DNA from: an uncultured Oscillospiraceae bacterium
Lineage (GTDB): Bacteria; Bacillota; Clostridia; Oscillospirales; Oscillospiraceae
Assembly (NCBI GenBank): GCA_934589525.1
Contig: CAKTOB010000035.1
Location: forward strand, 1-21,973
Direction of reading: 5' to 3'
Length of the DNA: 21,973 bases
Position numbers and translations under genes: made by a program. Under the pieces are notes generated by a model. The model ran no database searches. It was not told the DNA's origin and saw nothing but the letters and a program-made list of their open reading frames with translations. Positions 14,198 to 20,297 of the stretch are shown here, piece after piece (positions within the stretch are counted from its first letter, which is position 1; every line of letters starts with the position of its first letter).

Positions 14198-15775
14198 ATG
14201 GCCTGGTATGAAGAAGCAATTTTTTATCACATTTACCCCCTGGGACTTACCGGGGCTCCCAAGCAAAATGACTACGGCGCCCCCGTATCCCGGCTGCGCA
14301 CCCTCTGGCCCTGGGTGGACCACATCCGGCAGATGGGCTTCAATGCCCTGTATATCGGCCCCCTCTTTGAATCCGTGGGCCACGGCTATGAGACCACGGA
14401 CTACCGAAAGCTGGACAGCCGCCTGGGCACTAATGAAGATTTGAAGGCCTTTGTGGCGTACTGCCATGAACAGGGTATCCGGGTGGTGCTGGACGGGGTG
14501 TTCAACCATACGGGCCGGGATTTCTTTGCTTTTCGGGATCTGCGGGAAAACCGGGAAGCGTCATCCTACCGGGACTGGTACCGCAATGTACGCTTTGACG
14601 GGGACAACAGCTTCCATGATGGTTTTTCCTATGAAAACTGGGGCGGCTATGATCTGCTGGCCAAGCTGAACCTGTCCAACCCCCAGGTCCGGGAATACCT
14701 GCTGGATTCCGTTCGGTTCTGGGTCACGGAGTTCGGCATTGACGGCCTGCGGCTGGATGCGGCGGATGTGCTGGATTTTGACTTTATGGCGGCCCTGCGG
14801 CAGACCACTGATGGGCTCAAAAAGGATTTCTGGCTCATGGGCGAGGTCATCCACGGGGACTATGGCCGCTGGCTGGCCCCGGGGATGCTCCAAAGCGTTA
14901 CCAACTATCGGCTGCACAAGGCCCTGTATTCCGGCCATAACGACCACAACTATTTTGAAATCGCCCACACGGTCCGGCAGACCCGGTGGAAGCTGTATAA
15001 CTTTGTAGACAACCATGATGTGGCACGCATCGCCTCCAAGCTTCATGCCCGGGGGAATTTCCTGCCGGTCCATGTGCTGCTGTTTACCTTGCCGGGGATC
15101 CCCTCGGTGTACTACGGCTCGGAATTTGGCATCGCCGGGAAAAAGGAGCGGGGCTCTGACGATTCCCTCCGGCCGGAGCTGCATCTGGAAGACTTTGAGG
15201 ACAACGCCGAAGCCCGCTTGGTTGCCGCCCTGTGCCATCTGCGCCGCAGTGTTCCGGCCCTGTCCTATGGGGATTACGAAGAAAAATCCCTTACCACCCA
15301 GGCCTATGGCTTCTCCAGAAGCTATGAAGGCACCACGGTGCTGGTGACGGTCAACAACACGGCCCAGGCCCAGTCCATGACTCTGGGAGACCTTTCCCAG
15401 GGAACCTACCGGGGGGCACTGTTCGGTCAGTGCGTCTGCGTGCAGGATGGAATGCTTTCTGTTACGCTGCCGCCCTACGGGGCGGAGGTCTGGCTGCCGG
15501 AAGGAATGGAGCAGTCCCTGCCCGAGGTGGAAGCCATCGCCTACGAGTCTCCGGAGGAGCCGGTACCTGCCCAACCCATGGAAGCCCAGAAGGAAGCGAG
15601 ATTGAATCCTCAAGCCCCCCAAAAGCCCTATGAAGAATGTTCCGTGGAGGAGCTGCAACAGGCCATTCTGGCAAAGCTCGCGGCCAACGGTCCCGTAACG
15701 GACCGGATGTACCGGGACGTGGCAGAAAACGTCTACCGGGATTCCTTGCTGAACTGGGTAAAAAGCTTCCGATAA
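14198..15775 (+). CDS. GH13 alpha-amylase family glycosidase, cytoplasmic
   Basis: This 525-residue glycoside hydrolase 13 enzyme would act on alpha-glucans or maltodextrins. The four conserved regions are present: DGVFNHTG, GLRLDAADV (nucleophile Asp187), MGEVIHG (acid/base Glu216) and FVDNHDV (Asp274). There is no signal peptide, so it should act in the cytoplasm on imported or stored oligosaccharides. The frame is open from a TTG at 14183, but that contains the GGAGGA site; ATG 14198, 7 bases later, is the start. After the beta-sandwich C-domain there is an 88-residue tail (about 438-525): a Pro/Glu-rich linker then a helical segment ending NWVKSFR. It sits 27 bases after the B6 kinase-like gene. 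Confidence 0.93.
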   Translation: MAWYEEAIFYHIYPLGLTGAPKQNDYGAPVSRLRTLWPWVDHIRQMGFNALYIGPLFESVGHGYETTDYRKLDSRLGTNEDLKAFVAYCHEQGIRVVLDGVFNHTGRDFFAFRDLRENREASSYRDWYRNVRFDGDNSFHDGFSYENWGGYDLLAKLNLSNPQVREYLLDSVRFWVTEFGIDGLRLDAADVLDFDFMAALRQTTDGLKKDFWLMGEVIHGDYGRWLAPGMLQSVTNYRLHKALYSGHNDHNYFEIAHTVRQTRWKLYNFVDNHDVARIASKLHARGNFLPVHVLLFTLPGIPSVYYGSEFGIAGKKERGSDDSLRPELHLEDFEDNAEARLVAALCHLRRSVPALSYGDYEEKSLTTQAYGFSRSYEGTTVLVTVNNTAQAQSMTLGDLSQGTYRGALFGQCVCVQDGMLSVTLPPYGAEVWLPEGMEQSLPEVEAIAYESPEEPVPAQPMEAQKEARLNPQAPQKPYEECSVEELQQAILAKLAANGPVTDRMYRDVAENVYRDSLLNWVKSFR

Positions 15776-15798
15776 GACTGATTTTAGAACATTTACAA

Positions 15799-15835
15799 CC
15801 GGATTCCCGGCAGGAAAAATCTTGCCGGGAACCGG
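15799..15835 (+). terminator. Hairpin after the GH13 gene
   Basis: TTCCCGGCA (15804-15812) pairs with TGCCGGGAA (15823-15831), and CCGG (15799-15802) with CCGG (15832-15835) across one bulged A. The stem is strong, but no T-run follows on plus. It may be a weak or non-canonical terminator or an RNA 3'-end stabiliser. Confidence 0.45.
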
Positions 15836-15856
15836 CGAAAAAAGAAGAAAAAGCCC

Positions 15857-15885
15857 TTGACATTTGCTGGAAACTATGCTAGAAT
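15857..15885 (+). promoter_or_regulatory. Promoter of tRNA-Pro
   Basis: A perfect TTGACA (15857-15862), a 17-base spacer and TAGAAT (15880-15885, 5/6) stand about 34 bases before the mature tRNA. Transcription would start near 15892. Confidence 0.9.
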
Positions 15886-15918
15886 ATCCAAGCTGTCAGG
15901 GAACAGCAACGTAAATAT

Positions 15919-15995
15919 CCGGGTGTGGCGAAGTTTGGTATCGCGCTTGAATGGGGTTCAAGAGGCCGCTGGTTCGAATCCAGTCACTCGGACCA
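15919..15995 (+). tRNA. tRNA-Pro (anticodon GGG)
   Basis: The 77 bases fold fully. Acceptor stem CCGGGTG (15919-15925) pairs with CACTCGG (15985-15991) with one G-U. The D-stem is GCGA/TCGC. The anticodon stem CTTGA/TCAAG holds the loop ATGGGGT with anticodon GGG at 15953-15955. The T-stem is GCTGG/CCAGT with loop TTCGAAT. Discriminator A and an encoded CCA (15993-15995) follow. It reads CCC and CCU proline codons. The anticodon and fold are seen directly. Its last 22 bases recur at 16144-16165. Confidence 0.96.
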
Positions 15996-16033
15996 AAAAA
16001 TGAACATCACCTTTTAGGTGATGTTCATTTTTT
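15995..16033 (+). terminator. First terminator after tRNA-Pro
   Basis: TGAACATCACC (16001-16011) pairs perfectly with GGTGATGTTCA (16017-16027), extended by A6/T6, with a 5-base loop and a T-run. It resembles the second terminator at 16167-16192 (both have an ACATCAC/GTGATGT core). Confidence 0.9.
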
Positions 16034-16037
16034 CCTA

Positions 16038-16156
16038 TGACAGGATTCGAACCCATTTAAATGCCAAATGCCAGTGGCATTTGGCGGCAACCAGTTCAAA
16101 AACTGGTTGCAACCATATGGCTTTGCCGCAGCAAAGCCAGCCATCGAATCCAGTCA
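16038..16156. repeat. Palindromic element with cloverleaf-like potential
   Basis: Outer arms at 16038-16050 and 16144-16156 pair over 12 of 13 positions. Inside are three perfect hairpins in a row: GCCAAATGCC/GGCATTTGGC (16063-16085), GCAACCAGTT/AACTGGTTGC (16087-16110) and TGGCTTTGC/GCAAAGCCA (16118-16139). The left outer arm (GGATTCGAACC within it and just after) is an inverted copy of the tRNA T-arm, and the right arm lies within a direct copy of the tRNA-Pro tail. No coding frame is supported. It looks like a small non-autonomous palindromic element at a tRNA end; mobility is inference. Confidence 0.75.
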
Positions 16157-16165
16157 CTCGGACCA
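16144..16165 (+). repeat. Second copy of the last 22 bases of tRNA-Pro
   Basis: These 22 bases are identical to 15974-15995, covering the end of the T-loop, the 3' T-stem, the 3' acceptor arm, the discriminator and CCA. The offset is 170 bases. It resembles an att-type duplication at a tRNA 3' end or a tandem duplication of the tail and terminator. No 5' half is present, so it is not a tRNA. Confidence 0.9.
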
Positions 16166-16166
16166 G

Positions 16167-16192
16167 GACATCACGAAAGTGATGTCTTTTTT
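16167..16192 (+). terminator. Second terminator after the tRNA-tail copy
   Basis: GACATCAC (16167-16174) pairs with GTGATGTC (16179-16186) around a GAAA tetraloop and is followed by six T. It is placed relative to the tail copy as the first terminator is to the tRNA. Confidence 0.88.
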
Positions 16193-16300
16193 ATTTGCCG
16201 CATAGGCACCTCGACTACATCAATAATATAATCGATTTCATCGAATTACAATGTTAATCTCCCAATACTGCGCCATAAAAATACAAAAAACGCTGTAAGC

Positions 16301-16427
16301 TATTGTAGGGGCGGCAACCTTGCCGCCCGCTACGTAACGATACCTGAGCCGTATCAACCAAACGGTGATACGATGGACAATGGGCTGTATCGGCGGCAAT
16401 CTTGCTGCCAACCGGCCGCAAGGCCGG
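16301..16427. repeat. Hairpin-rich intergenic repeat (REP/MITE-like)
   Basis: Four GC-rich hairpins lie in series: GGGCGGCAA/TTGCCGCCC (16309-16328), CGTATCA/TGATACG (16350-16372), GGCGGCAA/TTGCTGCC with one G-U (16392-16409), and CCGGCC-GCAA-GGCCGG (16412-16427). The opening TTGTAGGGGCGG is a motif I associate with dispersed repeats in gut clostridia; that is recollection, not a search. No gene is supported between 16193 and 16641 apart from this element and the promoter-operator near the end. Confidence 0.65.
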
Positions 16428-16582
16428 AATCGTGGTATATTTGGATTTGTAGGACCAAACACAAAAACGTATGTTATTCAGGCCTTGTGCGTCAGCGGAG
16501 CGGAGGGAGCCACTGCATTGAAATAGGAACCAACACAAGACAAACGCATCAACCTGGGAAAATTCCTCCACCCATTTTTCTT

Positions 16583-16617
16583 TTGAGGCTGTATTAAGGT
16601 TTGTGTGGGATGCTGAT
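16583..16617 (+). promoter_or_regulatory. Tandem TTRAGG operator-promoter, site A
   Basis: TTGAGG (16583-16588) and TTAAGG (16594-16599) are direct repeats 11 bases apart. An ATGCTGAT block begins at 16610, 27 bases from the first repeat. Geometry is identical to sites B and C. Transcription would begin near 16621, 20 bases before the pseudo-receiver gene. Read as a PhoB-like response-regulator site replacing the -35 element; the regulator assignment is inferred. Confidence 0.7.
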
Positions 16618-16641
16618 ACCAGCTAGAAAGGGGCATTCCAT

Positions 16642-17028
16642 ATGAATACTTGTATTTCCTATTTGCGCAATCTGGACATTCTTCTGATGCGGGAAACCAC
16701 CTCCGGCCAGGCTGCGTTGAAAGCGATGCTGGAGTCCTGCGGCGCAAAGGTGACAGCTTGCCGGAGCACACAGGAGCTTTTCTACACGCTGGAAAGCTCT
16801 ACGGCATCCTTTGATGCCATATTGATAGATTTGCCCCTTACCGGGCAGGAAGCCTACGCAAGGCTACTGCGGCTGCGGCAGGCGGCGCCTCAAATTTCCC
16901 TGGTGATTGTTGGACCTATGCGGGATTATGAGGGGTACAGCTTTCCCTTTGGCCTGGACATCACCGCCCGGATCTTTGAACCCCTGTCTGTGCCGCAGCT
17001 GGAATCCTGTTTCTGTAATTTTCTGTAG
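16642..17028 (+). CDS. Lone degenerate receiver-domain (pseudo-REC) protein
   Basis: This 128-residue cytoplasmic protein has a response-regulator receiver-like pattern and no output domain. Asp63 in AILIDLPLTG lies at the phospho-acceptor position, but the N-terminal acidic pair is replaced (LLMRETTSG), and the conserved Lys before Pro in the last strand is Glu113 (RIFEPLSVPQL). Normal phosphorylation is therefore doubtful, and it may act as a phosphorylation-independent partner. AAAGGGG precedes ATG 16642 at 8 bases. It lies just before, and shares an operator type with, the two-component operon, so it is probably an accessory factor of that pathway. Homology is read by eye and is moderately secure. 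Confidence 0.75.
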   Translation: MNTCISYLRNLDILLMRETTSGQAALKAMLESCGAKVTACRSTQELFYTLESSTASFDAILIDLPLTGQEAYARLLRLRQAAPQISLVIVGPMRDYEGYSFPFGLDITARIFEPLSVPQLESCFCNFL

Positions 17029-17067
17029 CCATTCCACCGCCGCTGTGCTATACTTTACAAGGGAAAC

Positions 17068-17135
17068 TCTGAATAAATCGTCTGCGGCTGGGCAGCGGAT
17101 CTTTTGCCCCCAGTCTGCGGTTTGAAAAATGGAGG
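17068..17135 (+). repeat. Dispersed repeat, copy 1
   Basis: The first 23 bases (17068-17090) are identical to 20074-20096. Similarity continues weakly over about 45 further bases (for example CTTTTGCCCCCAG against CTTTGCATCCCAG). Both copies follow a stop codon closely and precede a TTRAGG operator. No frame is supported. It looks like a degraded dispersed intergenic repeat. Confidence 0.75.
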
Positions 17136-17140
17136 ACTTT

Positions 17141-17175
17141 TTAAGGCTCCGTTGAGGTTTCCGGTTTATGCTGAT
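17141..17175 (+). promoter_or_regulatory. Tandem TTRAGG operator-promoter, site B
   Basis: TTAAGG (17141-17146) and TTGAGG (17152-17157) are 11 bases apart, and the ATGCTGAT block starts at 17168, again 27 bases from the first repeat. The order of the two half-site variants is reversed relative to A and C. Transcription would begin near 17079+100, that is about 17179, some 30 bases before the response regulator. This predicts autoregulation of the two-component operon. Confidence 0.72.
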
Positions 17176-17209
17176 GTAGAAGTTAAGAATCGGCAAAAGA
17201 GGCGTTGCT

Positions 17210-17884
17210 ATGAAAATATTGATTGCAGAGGATGACCCCTCCCTGCGGCGGGTGCTGGTGGCTCTGCTGGAAAAGAGCAGCTACAGCACCGATGCGGTGG
17301 CGGACGGTCTGGAAGCGCTGGAATATCTGCGGGTCGGCGGCTATGACGGGGCGATTTTGGATATTATGATGCCGAAAATGGACGGCTTTCAGGTCCTTTC
17401 CACCATTCGGCAGGAGAAAATCACCGTTCCCGTGCTGATGCTCACGGCCAAGGCAGAAATTGAGGACAAGGTCACAGGGCTGGACCTGGGAGCCAACGAC
17501 TACCTGACCAAGCCCTTTGACCTGCGGGAGCTGCTTGCCAGGCTCCGGGTGCTGACCAGGCCTGCGGAGGCACGGCAGACGAATCTTCTGGAGCTGGGGA
17601 ATACCCGGCTGGATACCAGTTCCTTTGTGCTCTCCGCCCCAGGGGGCAGCTATCGCCTTGCCAATAAGGAATACCAGACCATGGTCCTGCTGATGCGCAA
17701 CCCCAATACCTTGCTGCCTCTGAGCCGGTTTCTGGAAAATATCTGGAGCCCGGACAGCCGGGCGGAGGACAACACGGTGTGGACCTACATTTCCTATCTA
17801 CGGCGGAAGTTGACGGCCATCGGCTCGGACCTTCAGATCACCACCCAGCGAAACGCCGGATACCTGTTGGAGAAAAAGCCATGA
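17210..17884 (+). CDS. OmpR/PhoB-family response regulator
   Basis: This DNA-binding regulator has 224 residues. The receiver domain (about 1-115) has Asp8-Asp9, phospho-acceptor Asp51 in ILDIMMP, Thr79 in LTAKAE and Lys101 in KPFD. The winged-helix output domain (about 125-221) has the OmpR pattern ANKEYQTMVLLMRNPN, TVWTYISYLRRKL and QRNAGYLL. AAGAGG lies 7 bases before ATG 17210. The stop overlaps the kinase start (ATGA), so the two are a cognate pair. The tandem direct repeats with 11-base period in front of three local genes are what this family binds, so it likely controls them and itself. Confidence 0.96.
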   Translation: MKILIAEDDPSLRRVLVALLEKSSYSTDAVADGLEALEYLRVGGYDGAILDIMMPKMDGFQVLSTIRQEKITVPVLMLTAKAEIEDKVTGLDLGANDYLTKPFDLRELLARLRVLTRPAEARQTNLLELGNTRLDTSSFVLSAPGGSYRLANKEYQTMVLLMRNPNTLLPLSRFLENIWSPDSRAEDNTVWTYISYLRRKLTAIGSDLQITTQRNAGYLLEKKP

Positions 17885-19062
17885 AGCAGGATCGAACCCC
17901 ATCTTTGAAGCGGAGCTTGCAGATCCGTTTTGTGCTGCTGTCTGTTTTAGCGGCGGCGGTGCTGCTTGGTGCCATCGTCTGTGTGGTTCTTCTGCGCAGC
18001 TACAGCCAGATCACCCAGAAGGCGGACCATTTGCTGGAGCTCATTGATCGTGAACCGACCGCACCGGAGCTGGCGGACACCCACTATTTTACCGTGACCC
18101 TGGATCCCCAGACCCATACCGCCCGGGCAGATCTGTCCCATACCGGCTATATGCAGGAGCCGCTCGCCCTGAATCTGGGCCGTCAGGCCCTGGGGGCCGG
18201 TTCCGAACAGGGCTATCTTCGTGGCTACCGCTATGCCGTGACCCGGGGCCCCCAGGGGGTTCGGGTCGTATTTCTCTCCCGGAAGCTGCCGCTGGAAACC
18301 TTTCGGGACACCCGGAATCTGCTGATCGGATTCTGTATCTCCGGTCTGGTGCTCTGTGCCGGGCTGTTATGCCTGGTTTCCGGCCGAGTGGTGGCCCCTA
18401 TTGCGGCGGCCTACGAACAGCAAAAGGCCTTCGTCTCCTCCGCCAGCCATGCCCTCAAAACCCCGGTAGCGGTGATATTGGGGGATGCCCAGCTGCTGCA
18501 AATGGAATATGCGGACAATGAATGGCTCCGTGACATTGAAAAACAGGCCAAGCGCCTTACGGAAATGACCCAGTCTCTGGTGACTCTGGCCCGGTGGGAG
18601 GAGGGAAAAAGCCAGGGGTGCTTCCTGCGCTTTCCCATCTCCGATACCGTCGAGGATGTGGCTGCATCCTATCAGGCCATTGCCTTGGGCCGGGCGTTGG
18701 TTTTTGGGCTGTGTATTACCCCGGGGCTTTCCTACCGTGGGGACGAAAAGGCTCTGCGGGAGCTGATGACCGTTTTGCTGGACAATGCCTTCCGTTACTG
18801 CTCCGCCGGGGGCAGTGTCTCCCTTGCCCTGGAAAAAAGGCGGCTTGGACTGTGCCTGGAGGTCCGCAACACTGCGGAAAACGTCCATCCGGAGGAGCTG
18901 TCTCATTTTACGGAGCGGTTCTACCGGGGCAGCACCGCCGGTTCCGTCTCCGGCTCCGGCCTGGGACTGGCCATTGCCCTGTCCATCGTTCAGCGGCACC
19001 ACGGCAAGCTCACCGTTACTTCTCCCGGTCCCCGGGAAATCGTCGTGACCGTTATTCTTTGA
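17881..19062 (+). CDS. Membrane sensor histidine kinase
   Basis: This kinase partner of the upstream regulator has 393 residues. Two membrane segments (about 17-38 and 146-168) flank an extracytoplasmic sensor region of about 105 residues with no fold I recognise. There is little room for a HAMP domain. The phospho-acceptor is His190 in SASHALKTP. The ATPase domain has the N-box LLDNAFRY (Asn302), the F-box FTERFYRG and the G2 box GSGLGLAIA (358-366). The usual DXGXG G1 box is replaced by RNTAENV, a variation seen in related kinases. The frame stays open upstream to 17779, but ATG 17881 overlaps the regulator stop by 4 bases and starts just before the first membrane helix. The signal sensed is unknown. 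Confidence 0.94.
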   Translation: MKQDRTPSLKRSLQIRFVLLSVLAAAVLLGAIVCVVLLRSYSQITQKADHLLELIDREPTAPELADTHYFTVTLDPQTHTARADLSHTGYMQEPLALNLGRQALGAGSEQGYLRGYRYAVTRGPQGVRVVFLSRKLPLETFRDTRNLLIGFCISGLVLCAGLLCLVSGRVVAPIAAAYEQQKAFVSSASHALKTPVAVILGDAQLLQMEYADNEWLRDIEKQAKRLTEMTQSLVTLARWEEGKSQGCFLRFPISDTVEDVAASYQAIALGRALVFGLCITPGLSYRGDEKALRELMTVLLDNAFRYCSAGGSVSLALEKRRLGLCLEVRNTAENVHPEELSHFTERFYRGSTAGSVSGSGLGLAIALSIVQRHHGKLTVTSPGPREIVVTVIL

Positions 19063-19076
19063 AAGAGGAATGAATA

Positions 19077-20063
19077 ATGCGTAAATTTCAAATACTCCTG
19101 ACCGTTCTGCTTCTGGTTCTTTCCGGCTGTGCCGGAGGGAGCAGACTGGATTCCTCCGGCGTTCAGGTGGCCTGGCTGGAAAGTACCCGCCCCACCGAAC
19201 CGCCTCCCACCATGCCCACCCCACCGGCGGAAACCGCCCCTGTGAAAGCTCCACAGGAGCCCCAGTCGGAGGAGACCTGCATCCCCGAAAACACGGAAGC
19301 CCCCACGGAAGCACCGGCAGAAGCACCTACAGAGGCACCTGCCAAGGCGCCGGCCCAGGAAAGACCGGTGTCCCCCAGGAGCACTGCCCAACAGTCCGGA
19401 GGGGCCGCCGGAACCCTGAATCCAACCACCCTGACCTTCTCTAACGGGACAGACGTCGATTGTTTGCTCTATACCCCGGAGGCTCCCTCTGGCTGCCCCG
19501 GGCTCATTGTTTACCTCCACGGCGGCAGCGGCAAGGGCAGCGACCTGCGCCTGATCACCCAGGCAGACGGATTCCCCCAGTATCTCCAGTCCGGCAGTCT
19601 GGGGTCCCTCTCCTGCTATGTGCTGATTCCCCAGCTGCCCTCGGCCTATAAGGGCTGGGCAGATATGGATGATACCCTGATGGACATGATCCAGGCCCTT
19701 GTCCGGGAATATGACATCGATACCGCCAATATTTCCCTAACGGGCCACAGCATGGGCGGCACCGGCGCCTGGGCCATTGCCGCCGCACACCCCGGCTATT
19801 TTGCCCGGGTGGCCCCTCAGTCCGGCAGCATCCGCAATACCCCGGAAAATCTACAGGCCTTTGCCAATACCCGAGTCTATGCCTTTGTTGGCACCGGCGA
19901 CACCATCGTAAAGCCCCAGGCCACCCGAGAATTTGTAAGTGCCCTGATGGAAGCTGGGTACGATGCCAAGCTCACGGAGCTGCCGGAAACGGATCATTTC
20001 GGTGTTCCATCCCAGGCTTATCTGGGCGACTACGGTCTGGTGGATTGGCTGGAAGGAAAATGA
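19077..20063 (+). CDS. Lipoprotein with alpha/beta-hydrolase (esterase) domain
   Basis: This 328-residue surface lipoprotein has LSGC at 15-18 as lipobox, with Cys18 as anchor. Residues about 38-108 are a Pro/Thr/Glu/Ala-rich linker with repeats of the EAPTEAPAEAP kind, probably spanning the wall. The hydrolase domain (about 115-328) has HGG (148-150) for the oxyanion hole, nucleophile Ser225 in GHSMGG, and likely acid Asp275 in GTGDT and His307 in ETDHF. It resembles PHB-depolymerase/feruloyl-esterase type enzymes; the substrate is unknown. AGAGGA lies 7 bases before ATG 19077 and only 14 bases after the kinase stop, so it is the third gene of the two-component operon and may take part in sensing or be its output. 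Confidence 0.9.
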   Translation: MRKFQILLTVLLLVLSGCAGGSRLDSSGVQVAWLESTRPTEPPPTMPTPPAETAPVKAPQEPQSEETCIPENTEAPTEAPAEAPTEAPAKAPAQERPVSPRSTAQQSGGAAGTLNPTTLTFSNGTDVDCLLYTPEAPSGCPGLIVYLHGGSGKGSDLRLITQADGFPQYLQSGSLGSLSCYVLIPQLPSAYKGWADMDDTLMDMIQALVREYDIDTANISLTGHSMGGTGAWAIAAAHPGYFARVAPQSGSIRNTPENLQAFANTRVYAFVGTGDTIVKPQATREFVSALMEAGYDAKLTELPETDHFGVPSQAYLGDYGLVDWLEGK

Positions 20064-20073
20064 CAAAGGAAAT

Positions 20074-20140
20074 TCTGAATAAATCGTCTGCGGCTGAGCG
20101 GTGCGACCTTTGCATCCCAGCTCTTGCCGATTGAAGCAGG
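20074..20140 (+). repeat. Dispersed repeat, copy 2
   Basis: The first 23 bases match 17068-17090 exactly, with weaker similarity after. It starts 10 bases after the hydrolase stop and runs to just before the terminator stem. Two copies within 3 kb suggest a dispersed intergenic element of unknown role. Confidence 0.75.
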
Positions 20141-20148
20141 GCTTCCCT

Positions 20149-20191
20149 AAAAAGCTGCTCCGGAAAGAGAAAGTTCCGGGGCAGCTTTTTT
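20149..20191 (+). terminator. Terminator of the two-component/hydrolase operon
   Basis: AAAAAGCTGCTCCGGAA (20149-20165) pairs with 20174-20190 through 17 positions including one T-G, with an 8-base loop and a T-run that includes the end of the right arm. It isolates the GX3 gene, which therefore needs its own promoter (site C). Confidence 0.92.
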
Positions 20192-20209
20192 GAATGTTGT
20201 TTTTTACCT

Positions 20210-20244
20210 TTGAGGTTCCCTTAAGGAACAGGTGGTATGCTGGT
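20210..20244 (+). promoter_or_regulatory. Tandem TTRAGG operator-promoter, site C
   Basis: TTGAGG (20210-20215) and TTAAGG (20221-20226) are 11 bases apart, and the ATGCTGGT block begins at 20237, 27 bases from the first repeat. The -10 reads TGG-TATGCT (20233-20241), an extended type. No good -35 hexamer exists, as expected where a regulator replaces it. Transcription would begin near 20248, about 50 bases before the GX3 gene. Confidence 0.75.
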
Positions 20245-20297
20245 ATCACGAAGCACGAAGGGCTGCTTCGAAACAACATGAAAGAGGTATATTTACA

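Noticed and set aside
14561..15658. Open frame of 365 codons on the minus strand
   Set aside because: It is antisense to the GH13 gene, whose four catalytic regions are intact.
16038..16165. A second or degenerate tRNA gene after tRNA-Pro
   Set aside because: Only the 3' tail matches tRNA-Pro. The three internal hairpins have long stems and small loops unlike D, anticodon and T arms, and no acceptor 5' arm pairs with the tail.
15974..16165. att sites of an integrated element such as a prophage or ICE
   Set aside because: The direct repeats look like att sites, but they enclose only 148 bases with no integrase or other gene, so at most a remnant or tiny element.
16254..16597. Short open frames on both strands across the intergenic repeats
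   Set aside because: They run through hairpin-forming repeat DNA, lack ribosome sites and encode no recognisable protein.
17779..17880. Upstream extension of the histidine kinase
   Set aside because: The extra residues overlap the end of the regulator in another frame and have no ribosome site; ATG 17881 with a 4-base overlap is the normal coupling.
18367..19326. Open frame of 319 codons on the minus strand
   Set aside because: It is antisense to the kinase and the start of the lipoprotein gene; no motif or start signal.
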